Part shown: piece by piece, positions 17,915 to 27,242 of the stretch
How positions within the stretch are numbered: the stretch's first letter is position 1
How the letters are laid out: every line of letters starts with the position of its first letter
Source: Pseudomonas sp. RIT-PI-q
GTDB taxonomy: Bacteria > Pseudomonadota > Gammaproteobacteria > Pseudomonadales > Pseudomonadaceae
Direction: 5' to 3'
DNA: 64,000 bases
Assembly (NCBI RefSeq): GCF_001297125.1
Contig: NZ_LHPC01000025.1
Span: 186,001-250,000 of the forward strand
The notes under the pieces: model-generated
The model's database searches: none
Seen by the model: only the letters and a program-made list of their open reading frames with translations
Told to the model about the DNA's origin: nothing
Program-made: the position numbers and the translations under genes

Positions 17915-18004
17915 GGTGGGAGCGAGCCTGCTCGCGATAGCGGTATGTTAGACACTAATGTGTCATCTGACAGTCCGTCATCGCCAGCAGGCTGGCTCCC
18001 ACAG
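17915..18004. repeat. REP-like inverted pair, divergent copy
   Basis: GGTGGGAGCGAGCCTGCTCG at 17915 and an imperfect inverted partner (TCGCCAGCAGGCTGGCTCCC) ending near 18004 form a less conserved REP pair. It lies upstream of the asparaginase start, between it and the stop of the symporter gene. Confidence 0.75.
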
Positions 18005-18027
18005 GTTGTGCACCCGTCGTTTACCGA

Positions 18028-19479
18028 TCAGCGTTGCGCTGCGGGTACGCCTTGCGGCTCAGCTTCAGCCTTGGGGGCGGCGGCTGGCGGGTTGGCTGGC
18101 CAGGCTTTCAAGTCCAGGTCCAGGTCCGGGAATTTGCTCGAATCGAACACCGGCGTCTTGATCCCGGCAGCACGCTGGTCATCGTAGTCACGCAGGATGC
18201 GCATGCCGACCTTGAACAGCAGGAACAGCGCGATCAGGTTCACGAACGCCAGCAGGGTCATGGTGATGTCGGCGAAGGCGAACACGGTGCCGAGGTTTTC
18301 GATCGCACCCCAGAAGATCAACACCAGGACCAGCGCGCGGTAGCCGATCAGCGCCTTGCGGTTTTCACCGATCAAAAAGCGCAGGTTGCTCTCGCCCAGG
18401 TAGTAGTTGTAGAGGATCGAGGTGAACACGAACAACGCCAGCGCCACGGAAATGAACATGCGGCCCCAGTCACCGACCACCGCGGCCAGGGAGTTTTGGG
18501 TCAGGGCAATGCCGTCGCCTTCGAAGCCCGGGGTGTAGAAGCCCGAGAGCAAAATCAGCAACGCGGTGCAGGTGCAGATCACGAAGGTGTCGAGGAACAC
18601 GCTGAACGCCTGCACCACACCTTGTGCCACCGGGTGCTCGACCGACGCGACCGCTGCTACGTTAGGCGCACTGCCCAAACCCGCTTCGTTGGCGAACACG
18701 CCACGCTTCACGCCCATGACGATGGCACTGCCGATCAAGCCACCGAACGCCTGGTCCAGACCAAACGCGCTTTTGACGATGGTCATCAGCATGGCCGGAA
18801 CGTGGTCGAATTGCAGCACGATCACGTAGATCGTCACGCCGATGTACACCAGGGTTTTCACCGGCACCAACAGGTCGGCGACCTTGGCGATGCGCTTGAT
18901 CCCGCCGATGAACACCAGGCCGAGCAACACCGCCAGGGCCAGGCCGGTCCAGGTGGTGTCGAGGCCGAACGCGTTGTTCAGCGAGTGAGTTACGGCGTGG
19001 GATTGCAGGCCGTTGAAGGCGAACCCGAAGGTCACCAGCAACAGGAACGCCATGATCATGCCCAACCAGCGTTTTTGCAGGCCGTGCTGGATGTAATAGG
19101 ACGGGCCGCCACGGAACGTGCCATCGGAGTCAGTGCGCTTGTAGAGTTGGCCGAGGGAGCATTCAAAGAAGCTGCTGGACATGCCGACCAGTGCGGTCAC
19201 CCACATCCAGAACACGGCGCCTGGGCCACCGAGTGTCACGGCAATACCGACACCGGCGATGTTGCCTGCACCCACGCGGCCGGCGAGGCTGAGCATCAGG
19301 GCCTGGAATGAACTGAGTTGACCGGCGCTGCTTTTGAGGCTGTCGCGGAACACCGCGAACATGTGGAAGAAGTGACGCAATTGAACGAAACGCGAGCGGA
19401 TCGTGAAGTAGCTACCGAGCCCGACAATGAGCACGATCAGTACTTTCCCTGAGAGGAAGTCGTTAATGACTTCGAGCAT
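18028..19479 (-). CDS. Sodium/alanine (AGCS family) amino-acid symporter
   Basis: This 483-aa inner-membrane protein imports alanine, glycine or a similar amino acid with Na+. The family signature is visible near residues 65-95 (LAGRVGAGNIAGVGIAVTLG, then PGAVFWMWVTALVGM). Later diagnostic segments are GGPSYYIQ, GVKRGVFANEAGLGSAPN and the final transmembrane helices up to about residue 445. A cytoplasmic tail rich in Ala and Pro follows. About ten or eleven hydrophobic segments are seen. The start at 19479 has GAGGAATACTCC immediately upstream, a usable ribosome site. It is transcribed alone. The exact substrate cannot be told from sequence. Confidence 0.92.
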   Translation of the reverse strand: MLEVINDFLSGKVLIVLIVGLGSYFTIRSRFVQLRHFFHMFAVFRDSLKSSAGQLSSFQALMLSLAGRVGAGNIAGVGIAVTLGGPGAVFWMWVTALVGMSSSFFECSLGQLYKRTDSDGTFRGGPSYYIQHGLQKRWLGMIMAFLLLVTFGFAFNGLQSHAVTHSLNNAFGLDTTWTGLALAVLLGLVFIGGIKRIAKVADLLVPVKTLVYIGVTIYVIVLQFDHVPAMLMTIVKSAFGLDQAFGGLIGSAIVMGVKRGVFANEAGLGSAPNVAAVASVEHPVAQGVVQAFSVFLDTFVICTCTALLILLSGFYTPGFEGDGIALTQNSLAAVVGDWGRMFISVALALFVFTSILYNYYLGESNLRFLIGENRKALIGYRALVLVLIFWGAIENLGTVFAFADITMTLLAFVNLIALFLLFKVGMRILRDYDDQRAAGIKTPVFDSSKFPDLDLDLKAWPANPPAAAPKAEAEPQGVPAAQR

Positions 19480-19753
19480 GGAGTATTCCTCGCTGTTTTT
19501 TGTGTAGGCAAATGTTGGCCGGAGAGAAACATCGCGTTACACCGGTTTGCGCGCGGCACAACAGGTGAGGCGAAGATTCGTCCCGGTTTCATATCGCGGG
19601 TTTGTTATTAGTTCGGGTTTCGCATGGGTTTGGGCCTCGTTACCGACGACCGCTTACGCGAAGAGGGGCGGCACTATACCTATGAGTGTGCCGTCCGTCT
19701 GCACGGTTGTGGTGCACGCGCCGAAACGAGGGGTTTTTGGGTTGTTGTTCAGG
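19480..19753. other. Intergenic region upstream of the symporter, no gene seen
   Basis: About 270 bp lie between the symporter start and a REP pair. I find no coding frame with a plausible start and composition, and no clear promoter match, although the symporter promoter must lie here. Confidence 0.4.
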
Positions 19754-19846
19754 GCCTCTTCGCTGGCAAGCCAGCTCCTACGGTGGTTGGTGGGCGTCCA
19801 CACATGCTGCGTTCCCCTGTAGGCGCTGGCTTGCCAGCGAAGAGGC
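19754..19846. repeat. REP inverted pair (REPIN), variant subtype
   Basis: GCCTCTTCGCTGGCAAGCCA at 19754 faces its inverted copy CTGTAGGCGCTGGCTTGCCA ending at 19846. The core is GCTGGCTTGCCAGC rather than GCGGGCTTGCCCGC, a separate REP subtype. Confidence 0.88.
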
Positions 19847-19872
19847 CAGCACGAACACACCAAAATCGGCTT

Positions 19873-19908
19873 AAAAAAAAGGGCCTGGGGAATAAATCCC
19901 CAAGCCCT
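19873..19908 (-). terminator. Rho-independent terminator of aspA
   Basis: On the minus strand GGGCTTGGGG pairs with CCCCAGGCCC (one mismatch) around an AT-rich loop and is followed by eight T residues. It lies about 60 bp past the aspA stop. Confidence 0.88.
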
Positions 19909-19970
19909 CAAAAGGTGAGAGGTGTCTAGTCCCTCGACCTGGTGAGCGGTGCTACACGTAACGCGTCGGA

Positions 19971-21395
<1,425 letters not shown>

Positions 21396-21575
21396 GATAG
21401 AAATCATCTCGATATGGACCCGGTCTGTGCCGGAACACTGCAAATGCTAGGCTTGTGGAGAATTTAGAGCCAATGCTGTTAAACACTAGCCTATGCACAT
21501 TCGGCATAATGCCCGTGTGACGCCGCGTTGGCGGCGAGCGTGTGACCTAAATTGGTGCGTGTCCGGGAGGACGTG

Positions 21576-22493
21576 ATGAATCTGGAAAGTAAATGGCTCG
21601 AGGACTTCAGCGCCCTGGCCGCCACCCGCAGCTTCTCCCAGGCTGCGGAACGACGCTTCGTGACTCAGCCGGCGTTCAGCCGGCGGATCCGCAGCCTGGA
21701 AGCCGCATTGGGGCTGCAATTGGTCAATCGTTCGCGCACGCCAATCGAGCTGACGGCGGCGGGGCAATTGTTTCTGGTCACCGCGCGGACGGTTGTTGAG
21801 CAGCTCGGTGAAGTGCTGCGCCATCTTCATCATCTGGAAGGCGGGCAGGGCGAGGTGATGCAGGTCGCCGCCGCTCACTCGCTGGCCCTGGGTTTCTTCC
21901 CGCGCTGGATCGCGCAGTTGCGCAACGAAGGCTTGAACATCGCCACCCGACTGGTCGCGACTAACGTTGGCGATGCGGTGCATGCGCTGCGTGAAGGCGG
22001 CTGCGACCTGATGCTGGCGTTCTACGACCCGGACGCAGCGATGCAGATGGACCCCGAGATTTTCCCCTCGCTGCACCTGGGCCAGACCGAGATGCTGCCG
22101 GTCTGCGCCGCCGATGCCGATGGCAAGCCGCTGTTCGATCTGGAAGGCGAAGCCAGCGTGCCGCTGTTGGCCTACAGCGCCGGGGCGTTCCTCGGGCGTT
22201 CGGTGAACATGCTTCTGCGCCAACGGGCGCTGCGTTTCACCACCATCTACGAAACTGCCATGGCCGACAGCCTGAAAAGCATGGCGCTGGAAGGGCTGGG
22301 GATTGCCTGGGTGCCGCAGTTGAGCGTGCGTGCCGAACTGGCGCGCGGTGAACTGGTGGTCTGCGGTGGCCCGCAATGGCATGTGCCGCTGGAGATTCGC
22401 CTGTACCGCTGCGCGCTGGTGCGCAAGGCCAACGTGCGGTTGCTTTGGCGCAAACTCGAAGGTGGCGCGGCTCATGGTACAACCGGTTCCTGA
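21576..22493 (+). CDS. LysR-family regulator, HypT/QseD (YjiE)-like
   Basis: This 305-aa LTTR has an N-terminal winged helix (residues 1-62, WLEDFSALAATRSFSQAAER, FVTQPAFSRRIRSLE) and a sensor domain. Similarity to E. coli HypT (YjiE) shows in AAAHSLALGFFPRWI, in PVCAADADGKPLFDL and in the PLLAYSAGAFLGRSVN segment, all with recognisable counterparts in the E. coli protein as I recall it. HypT is a hypochlorite-responsive regulator activated by methionine oxidation; whether this protein senses the same is an inference. It is divergent from aspA, so it may instead control that gene. GGGAGG six bases before ATG 21576 fixes the start, although the frame is open from 21552. Confidence 0.85.
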   Translation: MNLESKWLEDFSALAATRSFSQAAERRFVTQPAFSRRIRSLEAALGLQLVNRSRTPIELTAAGQLFLVTARTVVEQLGEVLRHLHHLEGGQGEVMQVAAAHSLALGFFPRWIAQLRNEGLNIATRLVATNVGDAVHALREGGCDLMLAFYDPDAAMQMDPEIFPSLHLGQTEMLPVCAADADGKPLFDLEGEASVPLLAYSAGAFLGRSVNMLLRQRALRFTTIYETAMADSLKSMALEGLGIAWVPQLSVRAELARGELVVCGGPQWHVPLEIRLYRCALVRKANVRLLWRKLEGGAAHGTTGS

Positions 22494-22509
22494 GATTGCT
22501 GAAGATCAA

Positions 22510-22602
22510 ATGTGGGAGCTGGCTTGCCTGCGATAGCGGAGTGTCAGGCAACATCAATGTTCGCTGGACCGACGCCATCGCAGGCAAGCCAGCTCCCACA
22601 GG
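22510..22602. repeat. REP inverted pair (REPIN), GCTGGCTTGCCTGCGAT subtype
   Basis: ATGTGGGAGCTGGCTTGCCT at 22510 and its inverted copy ending in GCCAGCTCCCACAG at 22602 form the pair. It lies between the LysR gene and the purE leader. Confidence 0.9.
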
Positions 22603-22703
22603 AGATTTGTGTGTAGTTGACTGACTCTGAGGTCAATAAAACCGGCACTTTGCGCCATAGGACAGATGGTCGTAACGGGGGCTGTTTATCTGCCACATTG
22701 CGG

Positions 22704-22709
22704 TATACT
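22704..22709 (+). promoter_or_regulatory. Candidate -10 box of purE
   Basis: TATACT fits a sigma-70 -10 element. No good -35 is seen at the right spacing, so the site is tentative. A start about seven bases downstream would give a leader of roughly 105 bases that includes the hairpin at 22752. Confidence 0.4.
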
Positions 22710-22751
22710 GCGCGGCCTTCGGCCGGTTCGCCCGGCCATAATTCGTACAAT

Positions 22752-22785
22752 CAAGCCACGCATTTTGCGTGGCTTGTTGTTTTTT
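22752..22785 (+). terminator. Intrinsic-terminator-like hairpin in the purE leader
   Basis: CAAGCCACGCA pairs with TGCGTGGCTTG around TTT and is followed by TTGTTTTTT, which is canonical for a rho-independent terminator on the plus strand. It stands 38 bp before purE and about 260 bp after the LysR gene. Placed between the candidate promoter and purE, it could act as an attenuator; alternatively it simply ends readthrough from the left. Confidence 0.75.
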
Positions 22786-22823
22786 GACGCGCCTGCGGGC
22801 GCCCAGAGAGAAGAGGCACGACG

Positions 22824-23315
22824 ATGAGTGCACTGGTTGGCGTGATCATGGGCTCCAAGTCCGATTGGTCCACCCTTAGCCACACCGCCGATATGCTGGA
22901 AAAGCTCGGCATTCCTTACGAGGTGAAAGTGGTCTCTGCCCACCGCACCCCGGACCTGCTGTTCCAGTACGCTGAAGAAGCCGAGGCGCGTGGCATCGAG
23001 GTGATCATCGCCGGTGCCGGTGGCGCGGCCCATTTGCCAGGCATGTGTGCGGCCAAAACCCACCTGCCGGTGCTGGGCGTACCGGTACAGTCTTCGATGC
23101 TTTCGGGCGTCGATTCGCTGCTATCTATAGTGCAGATGCCGGCGGGCATTCCGGTTGCGACCCTGGCCATCGGCAAGGCCGGCGCGATCAATGCTGCCCT
23201 GCTCTCGGCGAGCATCCTGGGCGCCAAGCACCCGCAGTTCCACGCGGTGCTGAAAACTTTCCGTGCTGAGCAGACAGACAGCGTCCTGGAAAATCCAGAC
23301 CCACGCATCGCCTGA
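22824..23315 (+). CDS. purE: N5-carboxyaminoimidazole ribonucleotide mutase
   Basis: The 163-aa enzyme converts N5-CAIR to CAIR in purine synthesis. The class I PurE hallmarks are visible: VIMGSKSDW (about residues 6-14), SAHRTPD (about 41-47, with the catalytic His) and the [15 protein letters not shown] and PVLGVPVQS segments. GAGAGAAGAGG lies upstream of the ATG. purK starts 11 bp after the stop, so the two form the usual purEK operon. A terminator-like hairpin precedes the gene and may control it. Confidence 0.97.
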   Translation: MSALVGVIMGSKSDWSTLSHTADMLEKLGIPYEVKVVSAHRTPDLLFQYAEEAEARGIEVIIAGAGGAAHLPGMCAAKTHLPVLGVPVQSSMLSGVDSLLSIVQMPAGIPVATLAIGKAGAINAALLSASILGAKHPQFHAVLKTFRAEQTDSVLENPDPRIA

Positions 23316-23326
23316 GGTTGTTGACG

Positions 23327-24409
23327 ATGAAGATCGGTGTAATCGGTGGCGGCCAGTTGGGTCGCATGTTGGCGCTGGCGGGCACTCCGCTGGGCATGAA
23401 CTTCGCTTTCCTGGACCCGGCGCCGGATGCTTGCGCAGCCGCGCTGGGCGAACACCTGCGGGCCGATTACGGCGATCAGGACCACCTGCGTCAGCTGGCC
23501 GATGAAGTCGATCTGGTGACCTTCGAGTTCGAAAGCGTCCCGGCCGAAACCGTGGCGTTCCTCTCGCAATTCGTCCCGGTCTACCCGAGTGCCGAAGCCC
23601 TGCGCATCGCTCGCGATCGCTGGTTCGAGAAGAGCATGTTCAAGGACCTGGGGATTCCCACCCCGGCGTTCGCCGACATCCAGTCGCAAGCCGATCTGGA
23701 TGCTGCCGTGGCTTCCATCGGGCTGCCGGCCGTGCTGAAAACCCGCACCCTGGGTTACGACGGCAAGGGCCAGAAAGTCCTGCGCACTGCTGAAGACGTG
23801 GTCGGCACCTTCGCGGAACTGGGTAGCGTGGCTTGCCTGCTGGAAGGCTTCGTGCCGTTCACCGGCGAAGTTTCGCTGATTGCCGTGCGTGCTCGCGACG
23901 GCGAAACCAGGTTCTATCCGCTGGTTCACAACACCCACGACAGCGGCATCCTCAAGCTGTCCGTGGCCAGCACCGACCACCCGTTGCAAGCCTTGGCAGA
24001 AGACTATTCCAGCCGTGTGCTCAAGCAGCTGAATTATGTGGGCGTGATGGCGTTCGAGTTCTTTGAAGTCGACGGTGGCCTCAAGGCCAACGAAATCGCC
24101 CCGCGCGTGCACAACTCCGGTCACTGGACCACCGAAGGCGCCGAGTGCAGCCAGTTCGAAAACCACCTGCGGGCCGTTGCCGGTCTGCCGCTGGGTTCGA
24201 CTGCCAAGGTCGGCGAAAGCGCGATGCTGAACTTCATCGGCAAAGTGCCGGAGACCGAGAAAGTCCTGGCCATTGCCGATTGCCATCTGCATCACTATGG
24301 CAAGGCGTTCAAGGTCGGCCGCAAGGTCGGTCACGCCAACCTGCGTTGCGCAGACCGCGAGACACTGGCCGCGCAGATCCTCAAGGTCGAAGCGCTTATC
24401 GCCGAATAA
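23327..24409 (+). CDS. purK: N5-carboxyaminoimidazole ribonucleotide synthase
   Basis: This is a 360-aa ATP-grasp enzyme that carboxylates AIR to N5-CAIR, the substrate of PurE. MKIGVIGGGQLGRMLALAG at the N-terminus is the preATP-grasp nucleotide-fold motif. KTRTLGYDGKGQKV (about 143-156) is the ATP-binding loop, and EIAPRVHNSGHWTTEG (about 250-265) is the metal-binding C-terminal part of the ATP-grasp domain. The ATG at 23327 is preferred over a TTG at 23318, matching the conserved start. It is the second gene of purEK. Confidence 0.97.
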   Translation: MKIGVIGGGQLGRMLALAGTPLGMNFAFLDPAPDACAAALGEHLRADYGDQDHLRQLADEVDLVTFEFESVPAETVAFLSQFVPVYPSAEALRIARDRWFEKSMFKDLGIPTPAFADIQSQADLDAAVASIGLPAVLKTRTLGYDGKGQKVLRTAEDVVGTFAELGSVACLLEGFVPFTGEVSLIAVRARDGETRFYPLVHNTHDSGILKLSVASTDHPLQALAEDYSSRVLKQLNYVGVMAFEFFEVDGGLKANEIAPRVHNSGHWTTEGAECSQFENHLRAVAGLPLGSTAKVGESAMLNFIGKVPETEKVLAIADCHLHHYGKAFKVGRKVGHANLRCADRETLAAQILKVEALIAE

Positions 24410-24519
24410 ACAGTTTCATGTGGCAGCGGCGGAACCATTCAAGGGCCGCCGTTCTCTCATGGCAGTATGCGAAAGTCTGACTAGTCTTTCGCATAGCCAC
24501 TTAACCAGAGGGAAATGCC

Positions 24520-24765
24520 ATGGGAATTATCGGAACCATCTTTATCGGCTTGATCGTCGGCCTGCTGGCTCGGGTCCTGAAACCGGGCGATGACAGCATG
24601 GGCTGGATCATGACCATCCTGCTCGGTATCGGCGGTTCGCTGGCGGCTACCTACGGCGGCCAGGCCCTGGGCATCTACCAGGCCGGTCAAGGCGCAGGCT
24701 TCATCGGTGCGCTGGTCGGCGCGGTGGTGTTGCTGGTGATCTACGGCTTGATCAGAAAGAACTGA
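24520..24765 (+). CDS. GlsB/YeaQ/YmgE-family stress-response membrane protein
   Basis: This 81-aa protein has three hydrophobic segments (about 4-20, 28-46, 58-78) with the Gly-rich GLIVGLLARVLKPGDDSMGWI start typical of the transglycosylase-associated family. It sits in the inner membrane and is often induced by general stress; the biochemical role is unknown. AGAGGGAAATGCC precedes the ATG. It stands alone, 110 bp after purK. A GC hairpin without a T-run (about 24780-24808) follows it and may end the transcript. Confidence 0.9.
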   Translation: MGIIGTIFIGLIVGLLARVLKPGDDSMGWIMTILLGIGGSLAATYGGQALGIYQAGQGAGFIGALVGAVVLLVIYGLIRKN

Positions 24766-24852
24766 TTCAAAGCGACAAAGCCCTCTCTGCCAAACGTGCG
24801 GGGAGGGCTAGAATGCTCGGCGACTTATCGTCTTTCCTTACCGAGCACCTCA

Positions 24853-25389
24853 ATGCGCCGTCTTCTGTTGACCTTTCTTTTACTGGGTACGGGCCTTGCC
24901 CATGCCGGCGAACTGCCGGAAACCGACTGGCTCGAGCTGATGCCCAAGTCGGACCAGAAAGCCCTCGAGGCCATGCCCGAAATCGACCACAACTCCCCCG
25001 AAGGCAATGGCACCTTTACCGAAAAGGGTGGCATGAAGCAGAGCAAAGGCTTGCCTGCGGTGATGTACTCGACCAAAACCGTACCGTCGATGAACGACAA
25101 GAACATCCGCATCGGCGGTTATCCGGTGCCGCTGGAATCCGACGCCAAGGGCCGCAGCACATTGTTCTTCCTCGTGCCTTATCCGGGCGCCTGCATTCAC
25201 GTGCCACCGCCGCCGCCTAACCAGTTGGTGCTGGTGCGTTATCCGAAAGGCTTGAAGCTGGATGATATCTACACGCCGCTGTGGGTGACCGGCAAGCTGA
25301 AGATCGAGAAGGTCAACAACGACCTGGCCGATGCGGCGTATGCGCTGGATGCGGCGAAAGTGCGGGTGGTGAAAGAGTCCGATCTGTAG
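24853..25389 (+). CDS. DUF3299 exported protein
   Basis: The 178-aa protein starts with a signal peptide of about 19 residues (MRRLLLTFLLLGTGLAHA). The DUF3299 core shows as IGGYPVPLE, then FFLVPYPGACIHVPPPPPNQ with the conserved Cys-His pair and poly-Pro, and GLKLDDIYTPLWVTGKLK. The function of the family is unknown; a periplasmic location is likely from the signal sequence. The frame is open back to 24796, but the signal peptide starts at ATG 24853. It is a single-gene unit ending in a REP pair. Confidence 0.88.
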   Translation: MRRLLLTFLLLGTGLAHAGELPETDWLELMPKSDQKALEAMPEIDHNSPEGNGTFTEKGGMKQSKGLPAVMYSTKTVPSMNDKNIRIGGYPVPLESDAKGRSTLFFLVPYPGACIHVPPPPPNQLVLVRYPKGLKLDDIYTPLWVTGKLKIEKVNNDLADAAYALDAAKVRVVKESDL

Positions 25390-25408
25390 CTGGCTGGCAA
25401 AGATCAAA

Positions 25409-25499
25409 TGTGGGAGCGGGCTTGCCCGCGATGAGGCCATAACATCCGGTGTCTATATTGGATGTGAAGCAGCCATCGCGGGCAAGCCCGCTCCCACAG
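25409..25499. repeat. REP inverted pair (REPIN)
   Basis: TGTGGGAGCGGGCTTGCCCG at 25410 is paired with its inverted copy ending at 25499. It lies between two converging genes, the DUF3299 gene and the mutarotase gene. Confidence 0.9.
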
Positions 25500-25515
25500 T
25501 GGTTTATGGTGTTGC

Positions 25516-26415
25516 TTATAGAGGTGCGCTACCGATGCTCACGCCAAGGGTATGGCTGGCACCCGGCGCCAATGTCACCACGTCATCCATCACATTCGCC
25601 GTTTCGATGCACAGCATGCGCTGCCAGCCGTCGTCGGCCATGTCGCTGAACACTGCGGCGCGGTCAATCCACGGGTTCCAGATCACTGCCGAACGCGAAC
25701 CGCTGCTGGTCAGCTCGACGCGCCGTTCCCAAGCCGGGTCGACAATGCTCAGCGTCGCCGGGGTATCGAGGTAGATGCGGTCGGTTTCGCCGGTAAAGCG
25801 CAGATCGCCGGCCTGGGTGACGGTGTTCCAGTCGTCCAGCGTCTCGATATAGCGCAAGCCATCCAGCCCCTCGACATGCACGTTGCGCACATCGCTGACG
25901 GCGAAATAGCTGTGCAGCGCCTGGCTGATGGTGACGTTGTCCGGGCCTCGGTTGTGGCTGGTCAGGCTGATGTGCAGTTGCTCATCCAGACGAATGCTCA
26001 GCTTCAAATCCACCTGATGCGGCCAGCCTGGCAAGCCGCCTTCGGGGTAGGGCAGCACAAATGCCACTTTCAGGCTTTCGCCCTCGGCTTCGATACCTAC
26101 CAGCTCCCAGTCCATTGCCCGTACCAGTCCGTGAGCGGTCGGCGGTTCGTTGCTGACGCGCATCGCTTGAACGCTCTGCGGGTTGCGCGAAAAATTGCCA
26201 AACCACGGCCAGCACACGGGCACACCCGCGCGGATGCTTTTGCCGGTCTTGAACACGGCCTCGTCGTTGAGCCAGATCAGCGGCGGTTGGCCGGCCAATT
26301 GATAACTGAGGATGTGCGCGCCTTGCTGGGCGACCAGCAATTCGGCCTGGCCGTGGCGAATACGCCAGCAGTTCAGTTCATCCAGTTTTACGGCTTCAAC
26401 GTTGGGCGTGCTCAT
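25516..26415 (-). CDS. D-hexose-6-phosphate mutarotase (YeaD-like aldose 1-epimerase family)
   Basis: The 299-aa cytoplasmic protein belongs to the galactose-mutarotase-like fold, glucose-6-phosphate 1-epimerase branch. Recognisable parts are QQGAHILSYQL, GVPVCWPWFGNF, HGLVRAMDWEL (catalytic His), ALHSYFAVSDV and the late NPWIDRAAVFSDMADDGW with CIETANV. It interconverts alpha and beta anomers of hexose 6-phosphates. The start at MSTPNVEA (26415) is chosen as the conserved one, although the upstream ribosome site is weak; the frame is open to 26448. The thioesterase gene starts to its right on the same strand, 58 bp away. Confidence 0.93.
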   Translation of the reverse strand: MSTPNVEAVKLDELNCWRIRHGQAELLVAQQGAHILSYQLAGQPPLIWLNDEAVFKTGKSIRAGVPVCWPWFGNFSRNPQSVQAMRVSNEPPTAHGLVRAMDWELVGIEAEGESLKVAFVLPYPEGGLPGWPHQVDLKLSIRLDEQLHISLTSHNRGPDNVTISQALHSYFAVSDVRNVHVEGLDGLRYIETLDDWNTVTQAGDLRFTGETDRIYLDTPATLSIVDPAWERRVELTSSGSRSAVIWNPWIDRAAVFSDMADDGWQRMLCIETANVMDDVVTLAPGASHTLGVSIGSAPL

Positions 26416-26472
26416 GGGACAGCTCTCGATCGGGAACAATGACTGCAATGGACCGCGAAACGGACGCAGTGT

Positions 26473-26877
26473 TTAACGCGCGCGTGGCGGAACCGAGCGA
26501 GTGCGACCGCTGCCGTCGATGGCGACGAACACAAACACCGCTTCAGTCACTTTGCGCCATTCGCTGGACAGCGGATCGTCGCTCCAGACCTCGACCATCA
26601 TCTGGATCGAGCTGCGCCCGATTTCCAGCGCCTGGGTATAGAAGGAGAGCTGGGCGCCCACCGCAACCGGAACCAGGAACGCCATGCGGTCAATCGCAAC
26701 AGTCGCCACGCGACCCCCCGCGACCTTGCTGGCCATGGCGGTGCCGGCCAAATCCATCTGCGCTACCAGCCAACCGCCGAAAATATCGCCAAAACCGTTG
26801 GTTTCGCGGGGAAGGGCGGTGATTTGCAGGGCCAGGTCGCCTTGCGGGATTGGATCTTCTTGTTCGAGCTCTATCAT
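26473..26877 (-). CDS. Acyl-CoA thioesterase (YciA-like hotdog fold)
   Basis: The 134-aa protein has the hotdog thioesterase layout: TNGFGDIFGGWLVAQMDLAG (about 26-45, with the active-site Asp and the GGW turn), VAIDRMAFLVPVAVGAQLSF and the later VEVWSD and VTEAVFVFVAIDGSGRTR strands. Such enzymes hydrolyse acyl-CoA esters to free acids in the cytoplasm. It precedes the mutarotase gene by 57 bp on the same strand and may share its transcript. The chain-length preference is unknown. Confidence 0.92.
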   Translation of the reverse strand: MIELEQEDPIPQGDLALQITALPRETNGFGDIFGGWLVAQMDLAGTAMASKVAGGRVATVAIDRMAFLVPVAVGAQLSFYTQALEIGRSSIQMMVEVWSDDPLSSEWRKVTEAVFVFVAIDGSGRTRSVPPRAR

Positions 26878-27242
26878 GCCGGGGGTGCCTCTGACCCGTG
26901 ACTCTTCATTGGTACTTCAAGGTGAATAGCCGTCTCAAAGAAAAACGATTCAGCCCCGAACATACTACGTTCGTCACGTTTTTCGTAAGGCGCCTAAAGG
27001 GAAACTCTGCGAAATCGACTGGTAGCGCCAGCAACGTCTTCGCACAGCAACCCTTGCAAGCTGTCGCAAGATAGCGAGTATATCGGTCGGTAGACCCCGA
27101 GACGACCGTCCGGTTCTCATTTTGACCGTCAAATACGCACCTCTATGTGCTTTTTCGAACAATTTGCTATCGTGCCGGACCTGCCCAAGCCTCCGCCAGC
27201 GTTGTTGGGGTTGCAGATCCGACTATAAGAGAAGCCCTTGCC
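26878..27242. other. Intergenic region between divergent thioesterase and MFS genes
   Basis: This is 365 bp with somewhat lower GC than the flanking genes. It must hold both divergent promoters. A TTGACC at 27122 with a weak TATGTG 16 bp downstream is the only sigma-70-like pair I see for the rightward gene. No coding frame, repeat or structured element is convincing. Confidence 0.35.
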
